Shown one piece after another: positions 1-11,668 of a stretch of 64,000 nt of DNA. Below the pieces are notes generated by a model. It made no database searches. It worked only from the letters and a program-made list of their open reading frames with translations, and was not told the DNA's origin. The DNA is from Epiperipatus broadwayi (lineage: Eukaryota; Onychophora; Udeonychophora; Euonychophora; Peripatidae): the NCBI GenBank assembly GCA_028023455.1, contig JAQFVV010000018.1:4489800-4553799 (forward strand). Reading direction: 5' to 3'. Position 1 is the stretch's first letter. Every line of letters begins with the position of its first letter. Position numbers and translations under genes: made by a program.

Positions 1-3000
1 TTTTTTTGGTGAGTATTGTACTGTTATATGAGTTTTTATTTTATATTCTATAATAGACATTTAATTGGTGCAGGTATTAAATTTATTTTGAGAAATCCCT
101 GTGATGAAATCAAAAATATTTTAAGATTTTTTTCACCATTAAAAAAAGCCTTTAACATGTTCATCATAGAAATTCATTCTATTATGCAGGGGGGAAAGTA
201 GAAGAAAACATTAACCATTGTGGTGAAAAGGAAAAATAAAACATTATAAATTTATTATGACCACCATTAAAAAGAGTCTTAGTTATTGCATATCATTGTT
301 TCTCATATGCTAAATTAGATTTATATCGTATTCCAATTTTAAAAACCTACATTTCTGTTTTAATCCAACATCATATTGATTGTATTTCTTATCTTGATTT
401 TAGATACCATTGACAAATAAAAAGAAAAGAACACTATGCTAAATGTGATTTTGCATCCAGATATTAATTCTCAAAGAAAAAACTATCTTCATTTATATTG
501 ATTTCACAACAACTACCAAACATAGTACAAAAGCTTTCATTCTCTAAATCCTCTGAATTTAATATTGGAATATAAGCATCAATAAAATGAATACTGCTAC
601 TATTTTACAATAAATTTTAATATTATCAGCCTTTTATTTATGTACCTATTAATGCCTAGAATAAAATATATCAAGTTAAATCTCACAGTGAATCCAACTT
701 TATGAAGTTTTTTTCCTTCTATAATTCTACTGTTAATCAACTCCTTTACATTGCACTTTCTTTTTGACTGCTATTTGGTTTATATTTCCAATTTTAATTT
801 TAATGAAAAAACATTTATCCTTCATATACTTTTTTAATTTTAAAATTATTTTTTTAAAAATTAAAAAGAAATATTTTAAAATAATCCTTCAACTTTGCAA
901 ATATATAAAAACAATAATAATAAATTGAAATATTTAATCAGAACAGTAGCTTTTATTATTTCAATCTTAAAAATAAAAATGTACTTGGAATAAAATAAAA
1001 TTTATTTAAACTCCATTTCTAACATTAAAATGATTTTTTATAAAAAAAAAAAAAAAAATGCATAAAGCAATAAAATTATGTTTTAAATTTAAAATTTCAC
1101 TGATGAAAAATAATAGCTACAATAGTTATAGAGGCATTTCCTTTTCAGCCTATCAAATTTCTGCTTCACATGATTACATTTTGCTTAATTGTATTTCTAA
1201 AACCCAAATATTTCCAAATAAAATCTGAATTTAAACATCATTTTATTAAAAAATGAATATTTCAACAAATATTTTGCAGAAATAATCATAAACATAACAA
1301 AATGTAAAATATATATAACTTTCATTTTCAAGATTTAAATATAAGTTGACTCATGCAAGCACAGTATTTAGTTTGAAAACGAAGAAACTGTGCTTAAAAG
1401 CTAACTCCAGGTCTTTTGTATTAGGCTCACTGACTGATTAACATCTAGACATTTTTTAAAAATAATAAATCAATTTATATGTTTAATTTTAGTTTTCATT
1501 GTCAAAAAATAAGTTATTCTAGGTTAATTGCAGTGTTACATAACAATTTCTCACAGTTAAATGTATATCAAGCAGAACAATTAAATTTTCTTCACAGAAA
1601 ACTGAATTTAATTAACAACAACTTTATAAATCACAAATCTTGACTTTTTATATACAAAGTCTGTCTTACATTTGGTCTTTATACATACTCATCAAGCATA
1701 TTTAATCATGTCTTATATTTATATGTATTTTTATTATCATCTAACATTCTATTCTTTCATCATTATGATTATTCCTACAGCAAACATATAAAATATAACA
1801 GCAATTGAGATCTAGCCATATTTTGAAAAGCAAAGCATTATAGGTCATCTTTTCTAGGTCATTATACATTTATGGAAGTCAAAAAAAATCTTTAAATAAG
1901 GCTACCCAAATTCCAGCACTTGATGGATAAAAAAATGCCTTATTATAAATTTACTGTTTTATTCCAAACTATAATTGACAATTTCCAGTGTGTGTCAAAC
2001 TTGAATCCATCATTGTGTTTGCAACCCAATACTTTATATAATTGTATTTGTTGATGTACAAAAAAAAAAAAGGAATGAGATCACAAATTTGCTGTGCTTA
2101 TAAATAATGGGTAAAAATGTAGTTACATAAACACATCTTATTGTCACTGCTAGAGTCAAATGATGACTGATTTCATGAGAAAGTTATAATGACTATAAAA
2201 CACATAATTCTGCATTACTATACTAGGCTCAAAACAAAAAAGAAATCATAGATAGGGGGGAGAGAAAAGACAGATAATTTTGTAACTTGCCTTTATAAAG
2301 CCAATGTCATATTCGTCAATGTAGAAAAAGATACTCTTAAAATCTTTGTTTATTTAGTAATCACAATTAATTATTTCTCCATCACCGATTTTATACACAT
2401 TAGTGACTTCAGACTATCCATTTTATCCATTAATATAAGAATATTGTAGTCAATAAAACAGAGTGAAGAAAATGAATAATTGTTTATTTAGACCAGAATA
2501 TAACTACTCAAATAAATTCATTAAAAAAAAATTTATCCGAATTGCTTAATATTTTAAATATTTACGTTCTTACAATTACAAATATATATATATTTTAATC
2601 AAGTTGACTTATTTCTTTGACTCATTAGTTTTGAAAAATAGAAGTAAACAAAAAAGTATACTGGAATTTTTTTACTAGATACTCCAAAATATAAACATCT
2701 TTGAAAAAGACCTAATTTGACGTGGATACTGAAATCGAAAGATTTATTGCTTTATTATACTAAATTTTGGAAAAATATTGTTAAATCTTGCTATTGGTAA
2801 TAATATATATTAAAATCTATAATGAAAAATTTAATTTTAATTTTTCAGATTTTAACCGATGACCAAATGTAACTAAAATAAGTTTTGTAATTCATTATAT
2901 TTTTTAATGATTTTTTTTTTTCCTTGAGTTATTATTCATAATTAAATTAATGTAATTACGTTTAACGCGCATTCAGTCTGGTCCTACTGCTCATTTACTG

Positions 3001-3216
3001 AAACAAATATAATTAGTGTCTGTAATTATTCATGTAAATTAGATTTCTTTAAAAAAAAGTTACAAAGTCAATTTAAAACATTTTTTTATTATTAATAATT
3101 TAATAGTCATAAAATTGCTTTTGAATATCACTGATTCTCAGTGTTTATTTATTATTTGAATTTCTCAATGATATTTAAAGACTTAAACAGCCGAATCAAA
3201 CTATTTTGATTTTATA
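1..3216. other. Gene-free AT-rich DNA
   Basis: No convincing coding region is visible on either strand. The stretch is made of A/T-rich low-complexity sequence with short homopolymer runs, for example poly-A near 1048 and 2060. The only sizeable open frame (16-201) has low-complexity composition and no recognisable domain. No terminal repeats, RNA gene or tandem array stands out. Confidence 0.7.
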
Positions 3217-3341
3217 AAAACAGGCAAAACTCACTATACGTATTGCCATACACAGCAAGTTAGAGTAATCAATGGATGCCAGAAGCCTTGTGCATAAAGT
3301 CCCCATCTAGTGACTACTCATCCAATATCCCCAGACTAGTT
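3217..3341 (+). repeat. Diverged fragment of the 35.4-36.6 kb inverted-repeat family
   Basis: This 125-bp block begins AAACAGGCAAAACTC and continues through a segment containing GAGTAATCAATGG, CTTGTGCATAAA and CTACTCATCCAATATCC before ending at GACTAGTT. The same order of landmarks occurs at 35935-36040 and, reverse complemented, at 36440-36592 and 26232-26393. It is therefore an older, partial copy of one arm module of that family. No flanking duplication is visible. Confidence 0.75.
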
Positions 3342-5182
3342 GTGATAGAAGAGAGATGTGTTTCGTCTAAATATTTACTTTGTATAGATAAACATGAAAT
3401 CAGTATAGTTTATATATTTAACTACCAGAGAGTCGAGAATTATAAATGAAAAAATTAGGAATATTTGATGCCATATTTTTGTACATATTTTATGCAAGAG
3501 AATTTTAATTTAGTAGTTATAGCGTCTACGTTTTCTGCCAAATATATAGACAAATAATTTGCATCATTGTAAAATCCAGTTGCATCTTCCTTTGTAATCT
3601 TACAAAATGAAACATTTTATAGAAAAAAAATTAATAAAATAAACAGATTGTGTAAAGGTATGTGTTAAAAAGTAAAAATACGTAAGAGGATAAATAAGAA
3701 TGGAAGACTTTACAGCATCTTACTCTTGGCAAGCCTATAAGTATTTCCTTATTCTTTACGTTCCATCATAAAAGGCTGATGAAGATGCTATATCATGTAA
3801 TGGAATAGTTATTGAAATGGATATTACTTTTTTATATGAATCTTATTTATAAAAGAAAGACTAATGCGATTAAAAATTTTTGGGAGTCATGGATAAGATT
3901 GCAATCTGATATTTTAATGATGAAGTCATGAGACGGCTTAACTTACCTATTTTGATTTGTAAAATATAGACATAAGTAGAATTTAAATTTATATTGTTAA
4001 AAAAAAAAATTAATTAATTAATGTACATTATTAGTAGGAGTTCATTATTTATTATATTTATAAATAAGTGTGAGTATAAGGAGGGATTAAAATAAAAAGT
4101 TCAAGATTATATATATATAAAGTCCAATAAACCAAAACTACAAAAAGATAAAAAGGGATTTGAATGGAAATCAATATTTTTATCCAATTATTTATCTTTC
4201 AATTAGTGTTTATATCCATTATTACTTATTGGTTAGACTCGGCAAGAAGAAGATAATTTCAAAGATATGTATGCGTTTTACTACCCTTTGATGTCTCTTT
4301 AGATTTTTTTATTAAGTGTTTTGCATAAAAATATAATATAATCAACTATTTTAAAAGAAGATGGATTGTTTAAAAATATTTTAAAAAACAAAAAATAAAT
4401 TTATCGATATGCTATTACATAACTATTACACATTTCAATGGAAAGATATTCGTATTAAGTATAAAATATATTTTTTTCTTAATAGAATTAAAGCATCTGC
4501 AATGTAATAACAATTAATAATTTTAAAATAATTGTAATACTACTAATCCAGACAATATTAAAAGGTTTACTATTAAATTAGCAATATTGTCTTATTTAAA
4601 TAAATAGCTCTTTAAAAAACAAAAATAAATTTATCTATAAAAATTTTTGTTTTAATATGAATATTTAAAGTAATGAATGGTTTATTAATTGAACTGTTTT
4701 GAATTACAACTCTTTTATTTTACTTATAAATCTTATAGCTTGATTGATAACAATCACATAACTTGAAACGTCTTGCGATATTTAATCGCAATCTTTTAAC
4801 TCTCTTTTTTTTTAGAATTAGAATTTTGATATTAAATAAATTATTTTCAGGTACATATTATTCCCAGAGAAAATACAAACGAATTTTATAATAATGTTTA
4901 ACATTTCTATCTGTTCAAATTATATAAAAATTTAGCTTTAAAACTGGCACAAGTTAAGTATCCAGTTAAAATTCTAATGAATAAAAAAATGCACAAAATT
5001 GTGTTAGTAAATGTTTCTAATGTTTTTTTTTATATGCCATGTTAAATTTTGTTCCTCAATAGTTAATTAATTATAACAAGAAAAATAACCAAAATGACCA
5101 AACAGATTTTTTCCCATATATTTTACCTCCACTTTCATCCTAATTCAAACTTCAATGTAGAAACTGCATGATAAATGAAATA
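3342..5182. other. Gene-free AT-rich DNA
   Basis: I see no gene or bounded repeat here. Composition is strongly A/T with scattered poly-A and poly-T runs, for example near 4000 and 4805. All open frames are short and low in complexity. Confidence 0.65.
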
Positions 5183-6226
5183 CATCTGGGTCTCATTTTA
5201 TGCCAGTTATTTTAATGCGATTTTGAAGTTATGTGATTCATGTTTCTTCTTAATATTTTTTATATTTCACTATATTTATTAGATATTAAAATATTTAAAT
5301 TATTAATAACTTATTTTGACTTGAAATACTTTTTTTCCCAAAAATATAACGTTATATTAGCAGCTAACGTAAATATGACCTTAAGCTATATTTAGAATAA
5401 ACAACTTACTTATACTAATGAGTAAATAATAATAATAGATTTATACTTACATATAAAAATATTTTATATTGCAATAAATATTCAAAAATTTTAAACTTGT
5501 AAAATGTATTTTGTTTGGTATAACAGAAATAAATAATGTAGATTTTTAAAATAAGTAATGAAGATTTTATTGATTTTATAAACTGAAAATAATATTTTAA
5601 TGATAATGTATAATCTTTTTGTTTTGATTGCAATCCTCATTTTTTTTAATATAGAAACAAAATGTGAACATTTTTTATTTCAGTAATAAAAATCAGTTGT
5701 CAACAGAAAACCTTTAACACAGCACAAGATTGAAATTGGCACTAGTTGTGAAAATGGGATGGAGCAGAATATGGTAAAAATTAGAGTGGTGAACGGAAAA
5801 TAAAGTGGCTAACAAGTTTCTCTGGGAATAATTGCTGAGAGATTCTCCACTTTGTTCAAGAAGAAACTACATCACATCGATGAATCTGATTTCTTACCAG
5901 TTTACAAATGAACTGCACATTCGAAAATGGTGATAATGATTAAAATACGCATGAAAAAATGTCAAATTAAACACTGTAGTTAATAAAAAAAAGTAAAAAA
6001 GGTTGTCTTGTACCAAATTTTTTCAAATATTTGATATTTTTTATTAGTCATACTTTATTTCCTTATTTTTTTAATGTGAATTTTAAAGTAATTTTTCTTT
6101 GTTGCTTTGCTTTTATGCAAATTCTGAAAATTACAGACCCTACCCCCCCCCCCTTTTTTTTTTCAAGGTAAGTTAATGCAGGGTTTTCTGTGGAACCTAT
6201 CTACCGCATAAAACAAGACCCAGGTG
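5183..6226. mobile_element. pogo/Tigger-like non-autonomous DNA transposon, copy 1
   Basis: The element has terminal inverted repeats: the left end starts CATCTGGGTCTCATTTTATG and the right end, read on the other strand, starts CACCTGGGTCTTGTTTTATG. Both ends abut TA (5181-5182 and 6227-6228), the target duplication expected of the Tc1/mariner superfamily. The style of the ends (GGTCTC-TTTTATG-GG, then a GGTTCC block) resembles vertebrate Tigger elements; that placement is inference. A second copy in the opposite orientation lies at 41672-43117 and matches it at both ends and in interior blocks, including one with TTAGTCATA and one with GTAGTTAATAAA. No transposase ORF survives, so it is a deleted or MITE-like derivative. 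Confidence 0.75.
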
Positions 6227-6417
6227 TATATAAAAATAATTAAATTATATTGTATATAATAATAAAATGTAAATCAGTATATAAAGTACATGTAAAATAA
6301 TCATCACTTATAAAATCAACACAAACACCATCCCACGTTTGGATAACTTTGACATGTACCTCTATCTTTACTGCTGTTTTCCAGTTAAATATATCAAAAG
6401 TTTATATATATATATAT

Positions 6418-6449
6418 TATAACACCCACCGACATACCCGTTTGTTACA
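6418..6449. repeat. 32-bp LTR-terminus remnant between (TA)n tracts
   Basis: A 32-bp block begins TATAACACCC and ends GTTTGTTACA, with ATAT immediately on both sides and (TA)n continuing. Its ends pair imperfectly (TATAACA with TGTTACA), like the terminal hairpins of the LTR-like blocks at 20918-23171 and 27253-29371. It may be a short remnant of a similar insertion. The evidence is positional and motif-based only. Confidence 0.4.
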
Positions 6450-7251
6450 ATATATATATATATATATATATCAGATGCACACATTTAATAGAACAAAGAT
6501 ATAAAAGACTACTTATCAATAATACATAGTTGCCTTAATCTTTAAGAATTAGTGAGAATTTTTAATGGAGATGAAAATACTGTATTCATTTGATATTTGT
6601 ATAAAATAATTTTGTTGTTGATTTATCATTACTGTATAAACCTTAAACATAATTAAAAACAAATATTAGATTTAATGTCTGTAACATTCTTGCGTTTCAG
6701 CTTTTAGAATTGATATTAAAAATAGTATATTTTTAACTCCTAACAGTATGTGTTTTTTAAGTTATCCATATACATGCATAATTATTATGTAGATTTAACT
6801 TTTTTAATTCTTTAGCCTGAATTTGTTGTACATTATTTTGTAATGGATTAAAACTTAACCAAAAACACTTGAAGATGTTTCCTAAAATAAAACAATTAAT
6901 AAAAAAAAAATCAAATGTTTTATTACTTGGAAATTTATAAATTCATGCATGATGGTTACAGACTGAGCTGTGAACCATGGATCTCAAGCTTTAAAATGTG
7001 CTCCTCTACCACTGCACAAAACCACACAAGTAAGTAGTTCAATAAGACAAAAGGGAGAAATCTCTGTCATATATGCTTGATAATAATGTAAAAATATATC
7101 TGAGAAATTTGAGAAATTATTTTATCTTTAAAGAATTCAAATAGTTTTATAAATCTAGTATTATAATTAAATTCATAATATTGTGCAGCAATTTTTCACA
7201 TTCTGAAATTTTCATATTCATGATTTTAATTATCAACAATTAAAAAAAAAA
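6450..7251. other. Gene-free AT-rich DNA with a (TA)n tract at its left edge
   Basis: A (TA)n tract occupies about 6450-6470. The rest is AT-rich sequence without an ORF of note, inverted terminal repeats or an RNA gene. Confidence 0.6.
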
Positions 7252-7348
7252 CAATTTATCCAAAACACTTTTAACACTTTTAGCAAAAGGCTTTTATTGT
7301 GCATATACGGTTTTGCTAAAAAGTGTTAAAAGTGCTTTGGATAAATTG
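7252..7348. repeat. Small palindromic (foldback MITE-like) repeat
   Basis: The left arm runs from CAATTTATCC to CTTTTAGCAAAA and the right arm is its near-perfect reverse complement, from TTTTGCTAAAAAG to GGATAAATTG. The arms are about 37 bp with a loop of about 22 bp. It would form a strong hairpin as RNA or cruciform DNA. No coding content is present and the flanks are too simple to define a target duplication. Confidence 0.8.
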
Positions 7349-7631
7349 TATTTATATAAGATGTTGCAGCAAAATAAAGAGTGATTTTGGTAAAAAAAAA
7401 AAAATTAAAAAAATACTTATTACAATTTGATTTATTTATAAATAACTTTATTGAAAAACCATAGGTAATAATGATACAATTGTAAATCAAAAATAATACT
7501 TATCCATGTTACTCAGGCAACCAGATGTTCTGATGTGGTCACTGGTGTTGTTTAATCCAGCTTAATCAGTCTCCACATGTTGTCAAATAAGAATCTGGAT
7601 GAGATGATTCTGTCCTTATGGCAAAATTCCT

Positions 7632-7997
7632 TTAGCTTGGAAATGAATGTGTCTTCAGGCTTAGGATGAGGAATGGTAAACTTGTTGTGACATCTGGCCA
7701 CCCAGGTGGATTCTTGTGGTGATGTAATCCCTGGACAGGAAGAAGCTCTTGATATTTAAGATTTTGTTTAGGGAAATGTGGCAGAGTTCTGATTTTGTCA
7801 TATTCTGGGCAATCATTTATCATGTGATCAAAGGTTTCACAGGTTCTATGGCAGTTGTGACACATAGGATCTATGTTTTTGAGGAATCTCCTGTAGTGCA
7901 GGAACCAGTTCATCTGGAGAGAATTCAGGTTGATTTTCACAAGAAAATCCAGGAACCTTGGCTCCAGCTTGAGATGCCTGAAAAACCTGGTGACCAC
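7632..7997 (-). pseudogene. LINE ORF2 C-terminus with CCHC zinc knuckle
   Basis: The 121-residue frame contains EPRFLDFLVKINLNS, MNWFLHYRRFLKNIDP and then a CHNC...H...C knuckle (spacing C-x2-C, then His and Cys four residues apart), as in L1, Tx1 and R2 C-termini. The family knuckle is thought to bind RNA or DNA. The corresponding part of the copy at 63.6-63.75 kb aligns well (EPKYLDFVIKINMQ, TNWFLY), but there the first two Cys are replaced. In this copy all four ligands are kept. Confidence 0.88.
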
Positions 7998-8052
7998 CTG
8001 ATTGTTACCACTGAGGTAAGGAATGGTAGAGTTTTGTGTGTGAAATAGTAGG

Positions 8053-8316
8053 TTATGAACATCCCAAATAGAGATTTTCTGTCTGAATACTAGGGTTGAA
8101 TGGCCATTGTGAGTGAGAAGGTAGCCAAGTATCTGATTTAACCAGCTTATCTACAAAGGTGGAGATCTGTCTTATGGAAGGACTGGTTGTTTTGTCACAA
8201 TCTGGGGAAATTTCTTTTGGAGTATGTGGATCAGAGAGTGGCACTTTTGGTAGTATATTGAAAAGTTGCATGCAATGACATACCATTATTTTTCCTATAT
8301 CACTGCATGCATTCAA
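8053..8316 (-). pseudogene. LINE ORF2 region between RT thumb and zinc knuckle
   Basis: An 87-residue frame continues ORF2 in a third frame downstream of the thumb piece. It is rich in Ser, Pro and Lys (for example SPDCDKTTSPSIRQ) with no known catalytic motif. It occupies the same relative place as the segment at about 63.3-63.55 kb in the other copy. It is assigned by position, not by motif. Confidence 0.6.
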
Positions 8317-9650
8317 TTCCTATGGCCACTGTTTTACCATTCCATAAAAGCCATGCAAAGATTCGGTTGATTTTGGTGTTGAAAGTCTTTGTCATGTTAA
8401 TTATGGGTAGATAGTAGCTATTCTTTGCCATTACCTTGATATTGAAAAGAGAGATTTTCCCTTGCAGCAATAAATAAACCTTGGCAAGGTTTTTAACTGT
8501 GTTGGTAGCAGCTTCAATGATGGAATTCTGTATTTGTATCAACATGGCTTGTGGTGACTTGTATATGGGGAACCCCTGGGGAACCCAAAAAGCTTTGGGG
8601 GTCTGCTGAGAAAGGCGATGAGATCTTCTTGCTGGTGTTGATTTTCCAGGTGGATGACTTGTTAAGGTTGAAGGAAAGTTTGGAGGATTCAGAAATTTTT
8701 TTGATTATTTGGATGAGGGGTTTTAGATATTTTTGGGAGGGTAGGGTGACAAGTACATCATCCATGTAGGCAAATGTTTTACAGTGTTTCTTCAGCTGGG
8801 GTACATAGATTCCTGGAAGTCCTGCCTCAATCTGTTTAAGAAGGGGGTTTAAGTAGAGGATAAATAAGAGACTACTAAGTGGAGATCCTTGGGGTATGGA
8901 TCTTGAAGGAATAAAACCATCTGTAAAGAAACCATTCAGGAAAATGTGGACCAATCTGTTATTTAATAGATTGTCCAATATCTGAATGATCTGAGTAGAA
9001 ATGTCTAGTGCTGAAAGGCAATTGAGCAGGATGTTGACATCTACTGAATCAAATGCCTCAGAGATGTCTAGCTGAATGGAAATGGGTTTGTATAGATTCT
9101 TGGATCTGATATGATCACAGAGGATTTTTACCTCCCTGATTGCAGAAAGTGTGGATGAGCCCTTCTTTGTGAATTGCAACTGGGATATGTTGTCCAGAAT
9201 AACATCTTGTATTTTTTCCTTAATCACACCTTCAATGACCTTAAACAGAATTGGGGTCATGGAGATTGGTCTTATGCTAGATAGAGCAGATGGGTCCCAG
9301 TTTTTCTTAAGGAAGGGGACCATCACTATGGGATAAAGTTTAGGGATAGTTCTTTTGCTGTTTGCAAGATGGTTAATTAGTTTTAACACTATGGGAGCCG
9401 TGAAATTCTCAAGGTGCATAAGTATAAACTTTGGGATGCCGTGTAGTCCTGGATGGACATTGGGAGGCAGAGCAGCCAAGCGGTTTTTGATGTTTGATAT
9501 TGTTATTCCATGTTCATTGTTTTGTGATGTCTCATGCCACTGATTTGTGGGGTAGGGAACAGAGTTTGACAGGTGGTTTTTGAAATATGACTCTATTTGG
9601 ATGAGCATTTGGTTGCCAGAGATATATCTACCACCGATGAGGAGGGACAA
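8300..9650 (-). pseudogene. LINE reverse transcriptase, frameshifted
   Basis: The 378-residue frame (8514-9650) shows the RT motifs in order: PGLHGIP (a decayed PGPDGIP), IRPISMTPILFKV, QLDISEAFDSVD with the first catalytic Asp, RSIPQGSPLSSLLF, and FAYMDDVLV with the catalytic Asp pair. It ends in a frameshift after DPQSFLG near 8585. A second frame (8300-8545) continues with the thumb and connection region, including LLLQGKISLFNIKVMAKN and WLLWNGKTVAIGIECMQ. The enzyme would copy LINE RNA at the nicked target. The Asp-to-His change in the PGPDG motif, the frameshift and the downstream stops make this copy inactive. Plus-strand frames in this interval are shadows. Confidence 0.92.
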
Positions 9651-9683
9651 AGGAGTTTTTTGTTTCTTCTTTGCCCACAGAGC

Positions 9684-9911
9684 CTATCTGAAATAGCCAC
9701 ATGTCCAGCAGTGTTGGCCAGGTAAGTATAACCTAGCATTCTTTGTTGCTATTATTTCAGCAATTGCAACTTGTTTCTGCTTATACTGTGTTTTAAGTAA
9801 TAAGAGATTGTCTATAGTACCATCACTTGAGAAATTTTTAATCCTATGGTGTAGCAGATCAAGCTCATTCATAAGGGTTGTTGACCCTTTATGTTTTTTG
9901 GTGTGCTGCAT
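9684..9911 (-). pseudogene. LINE ORF2 linker between endonuclease and reverse transcriptase
   Basis: A 75-residue frame starting MQHTKKHKG lies between the endonuclease and reverse transcriptase pieces. It contains a helical, charged stretch (LLLLKTQYKQKQVAIAEIIA) like the linker of L1-group ORF2 proteins. It ends at a stop just upstream of the RT frame. Function is inferred from position only. Confidence 0.55.
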
Positions 9912-9967
9912 GATTGCAGTTTGGAGGCTGCCTGTGAAGGTGAACCAGGCCTCCTCTGGATTTATGT

Positions 9968-10749
9968 TTAGAATGTTAAATTTTTTTTAAAGAGTATGTA
10001 GGCATCTGAGAAAACAGCTTCCATGGCAGCAGCTTTAGTTATAATTCTGATTGTTTTATTGAAGTCTATGGGAGTATAGTAGTCCAGATCCAGAGATGCT
10101 ATCAGGGCAAGATGGTCGGAAAAGGGAATGGGTTGAAGCTTGGCTTTCAGACCATAGTGCAGCTCTGAGGTGTAAAACATTAGATCAATCAGCATTCTAG
10201 AACTCTTCATATAGAATGAGTATGCATCCACAGGTAAAAAACCTCTGCCATTTATGAAACCCCTGGCTAAGAGATGAAGGTATTTCCATGTGAACACATC
10301 ATATTGCAGGTTGAAGTCCCCAAGAGTATTGTAGGGTCTGTGTTGTTTGCAGTGATGAGATTTATGGTGTGGATTATTGTAGAATAGGTCAATGGGTTGT
10401 TCTGGCAGTATATGTAAATTGCAATGAATTCGCTTGATTGGTATATAAGCCTGATTGCAATGAGATTGGCATCATGGTAAAGCACTTTGTAGGAATAAGG
10501 TGGTTTACTGTTATTAATGATGACTCTTACCCCTCCAGCAGCTGATGTATTAGTAGACAGAAGAGTGAAGACCAGTTTTGTAAGTTTGTGTATTATGTGA
10601 GGGTTGGAGTTCAGGTGATATTTGGTCTCTCCTAAGAATAAAATATGAGGAGATGTAAGATGGAAAAAATGCCTAATCACATATAAACGGTCAGGAGAAT
10701 TAATTCCCCTGATGTTGAGACCAATGATTTGGCACTTGCTCCTATCCAT
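9968..10749 (-). pseudogene. LINE endonuclease (exonuclease-endonuclease-phosphatase fold), frameshifted
   Basis: The upstream frame (10267-10749) starts MDRSKCQIIGLNIRGINS and has the APE-type N-terminal pattern: a LNIRGIN strand, then LFLGETKY, whose Glu corresponds to the metal-binding Glu. The frame is lost just where the next motif is expected. The overlapping frame reads ILLGDFNLQYDVFTW around 10285-10335, restoring the GDFN motif and showing a frameshift there. The downstream frame (9968-10297) has RMLIDLMFYTSEL and the C-terminal SDHLALIASL block with the catalytic Asp-His pair. In an active LINE this domain nicks the target DNA to prime reverse transcription. Here it is split and cannot be made as one protein. 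Confidence 0.85.
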
Positions 10750-10773
10750 GAAGATTATTGCTGCTTGGTTTTA

Positions 10774-11040
10774 TCACCAGTGGAATCTTTGATTGAGGGT
10801 TGGAATGGTCTTTGAGATCACTAAATTTTTGATCTGGCAAGGATGGCCTGTGAAAATCAGCTCAAATGAGCTCAGTTTTATTGTTGTGTGATTCATGACT
10901 GTAGAGGGTTCTTGGACGTGATTTGTAGCTTCCGCTTTTTTTTTTTTCAGAATAGAATTTACACTGCAGGAAATTTTATTTAGAAGCTTCAAACTTTCTT
11001 CACTAACAATTTTGATATCATCCATTTCAAATAAATACAT
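10774..11040 (-). pseudogene. N-terminal ORF piece of the LINE, possible end of ORF1
   Basis: An 88-residue open frame starts MYLFEMDDIKIV, carries a KKKK run near its middle and stops 24 bp before the start of the endonuclease frame. Its position immediately upstream of ORF2 fits the tail of ORF1 or a 5' leader peptide. No RRM, coiled coil or zinc knuckle is visible, so its role is unknown. It could also be a chance frame in the 5' UTR. Confidence 0.4.
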
Positions 11041-11668
11041 CTTTATTTATATGTTTCAAGAAGATTTTCTTGTTGAAGAGAACATTTAAATATATCCAAA
11101 AACATATTTTTTAACGAAAACATATGAAAATTAGATATTAATAAAAAAGCATTTTAATTTTTTAATTTTTATACCAAGATTAAACTACTTATGACCACTT
11201 TCTCATTATATATCTATTTTTTAAAACAATTAAAACTCTGCTGAAAATGGAATTTACTCTTTTAATTTTGTATAGATTTTTTAAGTATGCTGTATTAATT
11301 TATTTTATAAACAACAATTTATTTTTCTGCACTATGATCTACTACAGCAAATGCTTCTACTAAAAATAAATTATTCAATAAGCACTTCTTCTCACTAAAT
11401 TGAAATTTGAACAACTATTAATTTTTCCAACAAATGTTAGAGTGAGAGACATCTATTTTTCATTTTGTAAGACTTACTTCATCTTTAACTATGAAAAATG
11501 TAAGTATTACTGCATATATCAATGACAATTTCAGCCATGGTCTAAAAAGTAGAGTTAGAAAGCCTATTTAACATTATCATCAATAAAGTGGCAAAACTAT
11601 CAACAAAAAAGATGTAGCATACATGAGTGCAAAATATTTCAGTATCTTTCTCTTTTATATAAAGTGTC

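Larger units (their letters stand above)
7440..11045 (-). mobile_element. Decayed non-LTR retrotransposon (L1/Tx1-like LINE), copy 1
   Basis: Read on the minus strand, the order is an N-terminal ORF piece, apurinic-like endonuclease, linker, reverse transcriptase, thumb and C-terminal region, and a CCHC knuckle. This is the standard order of L1-group ORF2. The pieces lie in different frames separated by frameshifts and stops, so the copy is dead. A minus-strand AATAAA lies near 7450, just past the end of recognisable coding similarity, so the 3' end is put at about 7440; no A-tail is obvious. The 5' end (about 11045) is where recognisable coding sequence stops. The C-terminal half matches the plus-strand copy at 62.7-64.0 kb. 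The L1/Tx1 placement rests on the endonuclease-RT-CCHC order and the C-terminal W(N/K)GK motif; a clade call needs a phylogeny. Confidence 0.88.

Noticed and set aside
7749-9990. Several plus-strand frames of 60-99 residues
   Set aside because: They are antisense to the minus-strand LINE ORF2, where the RT and CCHC motifs are.
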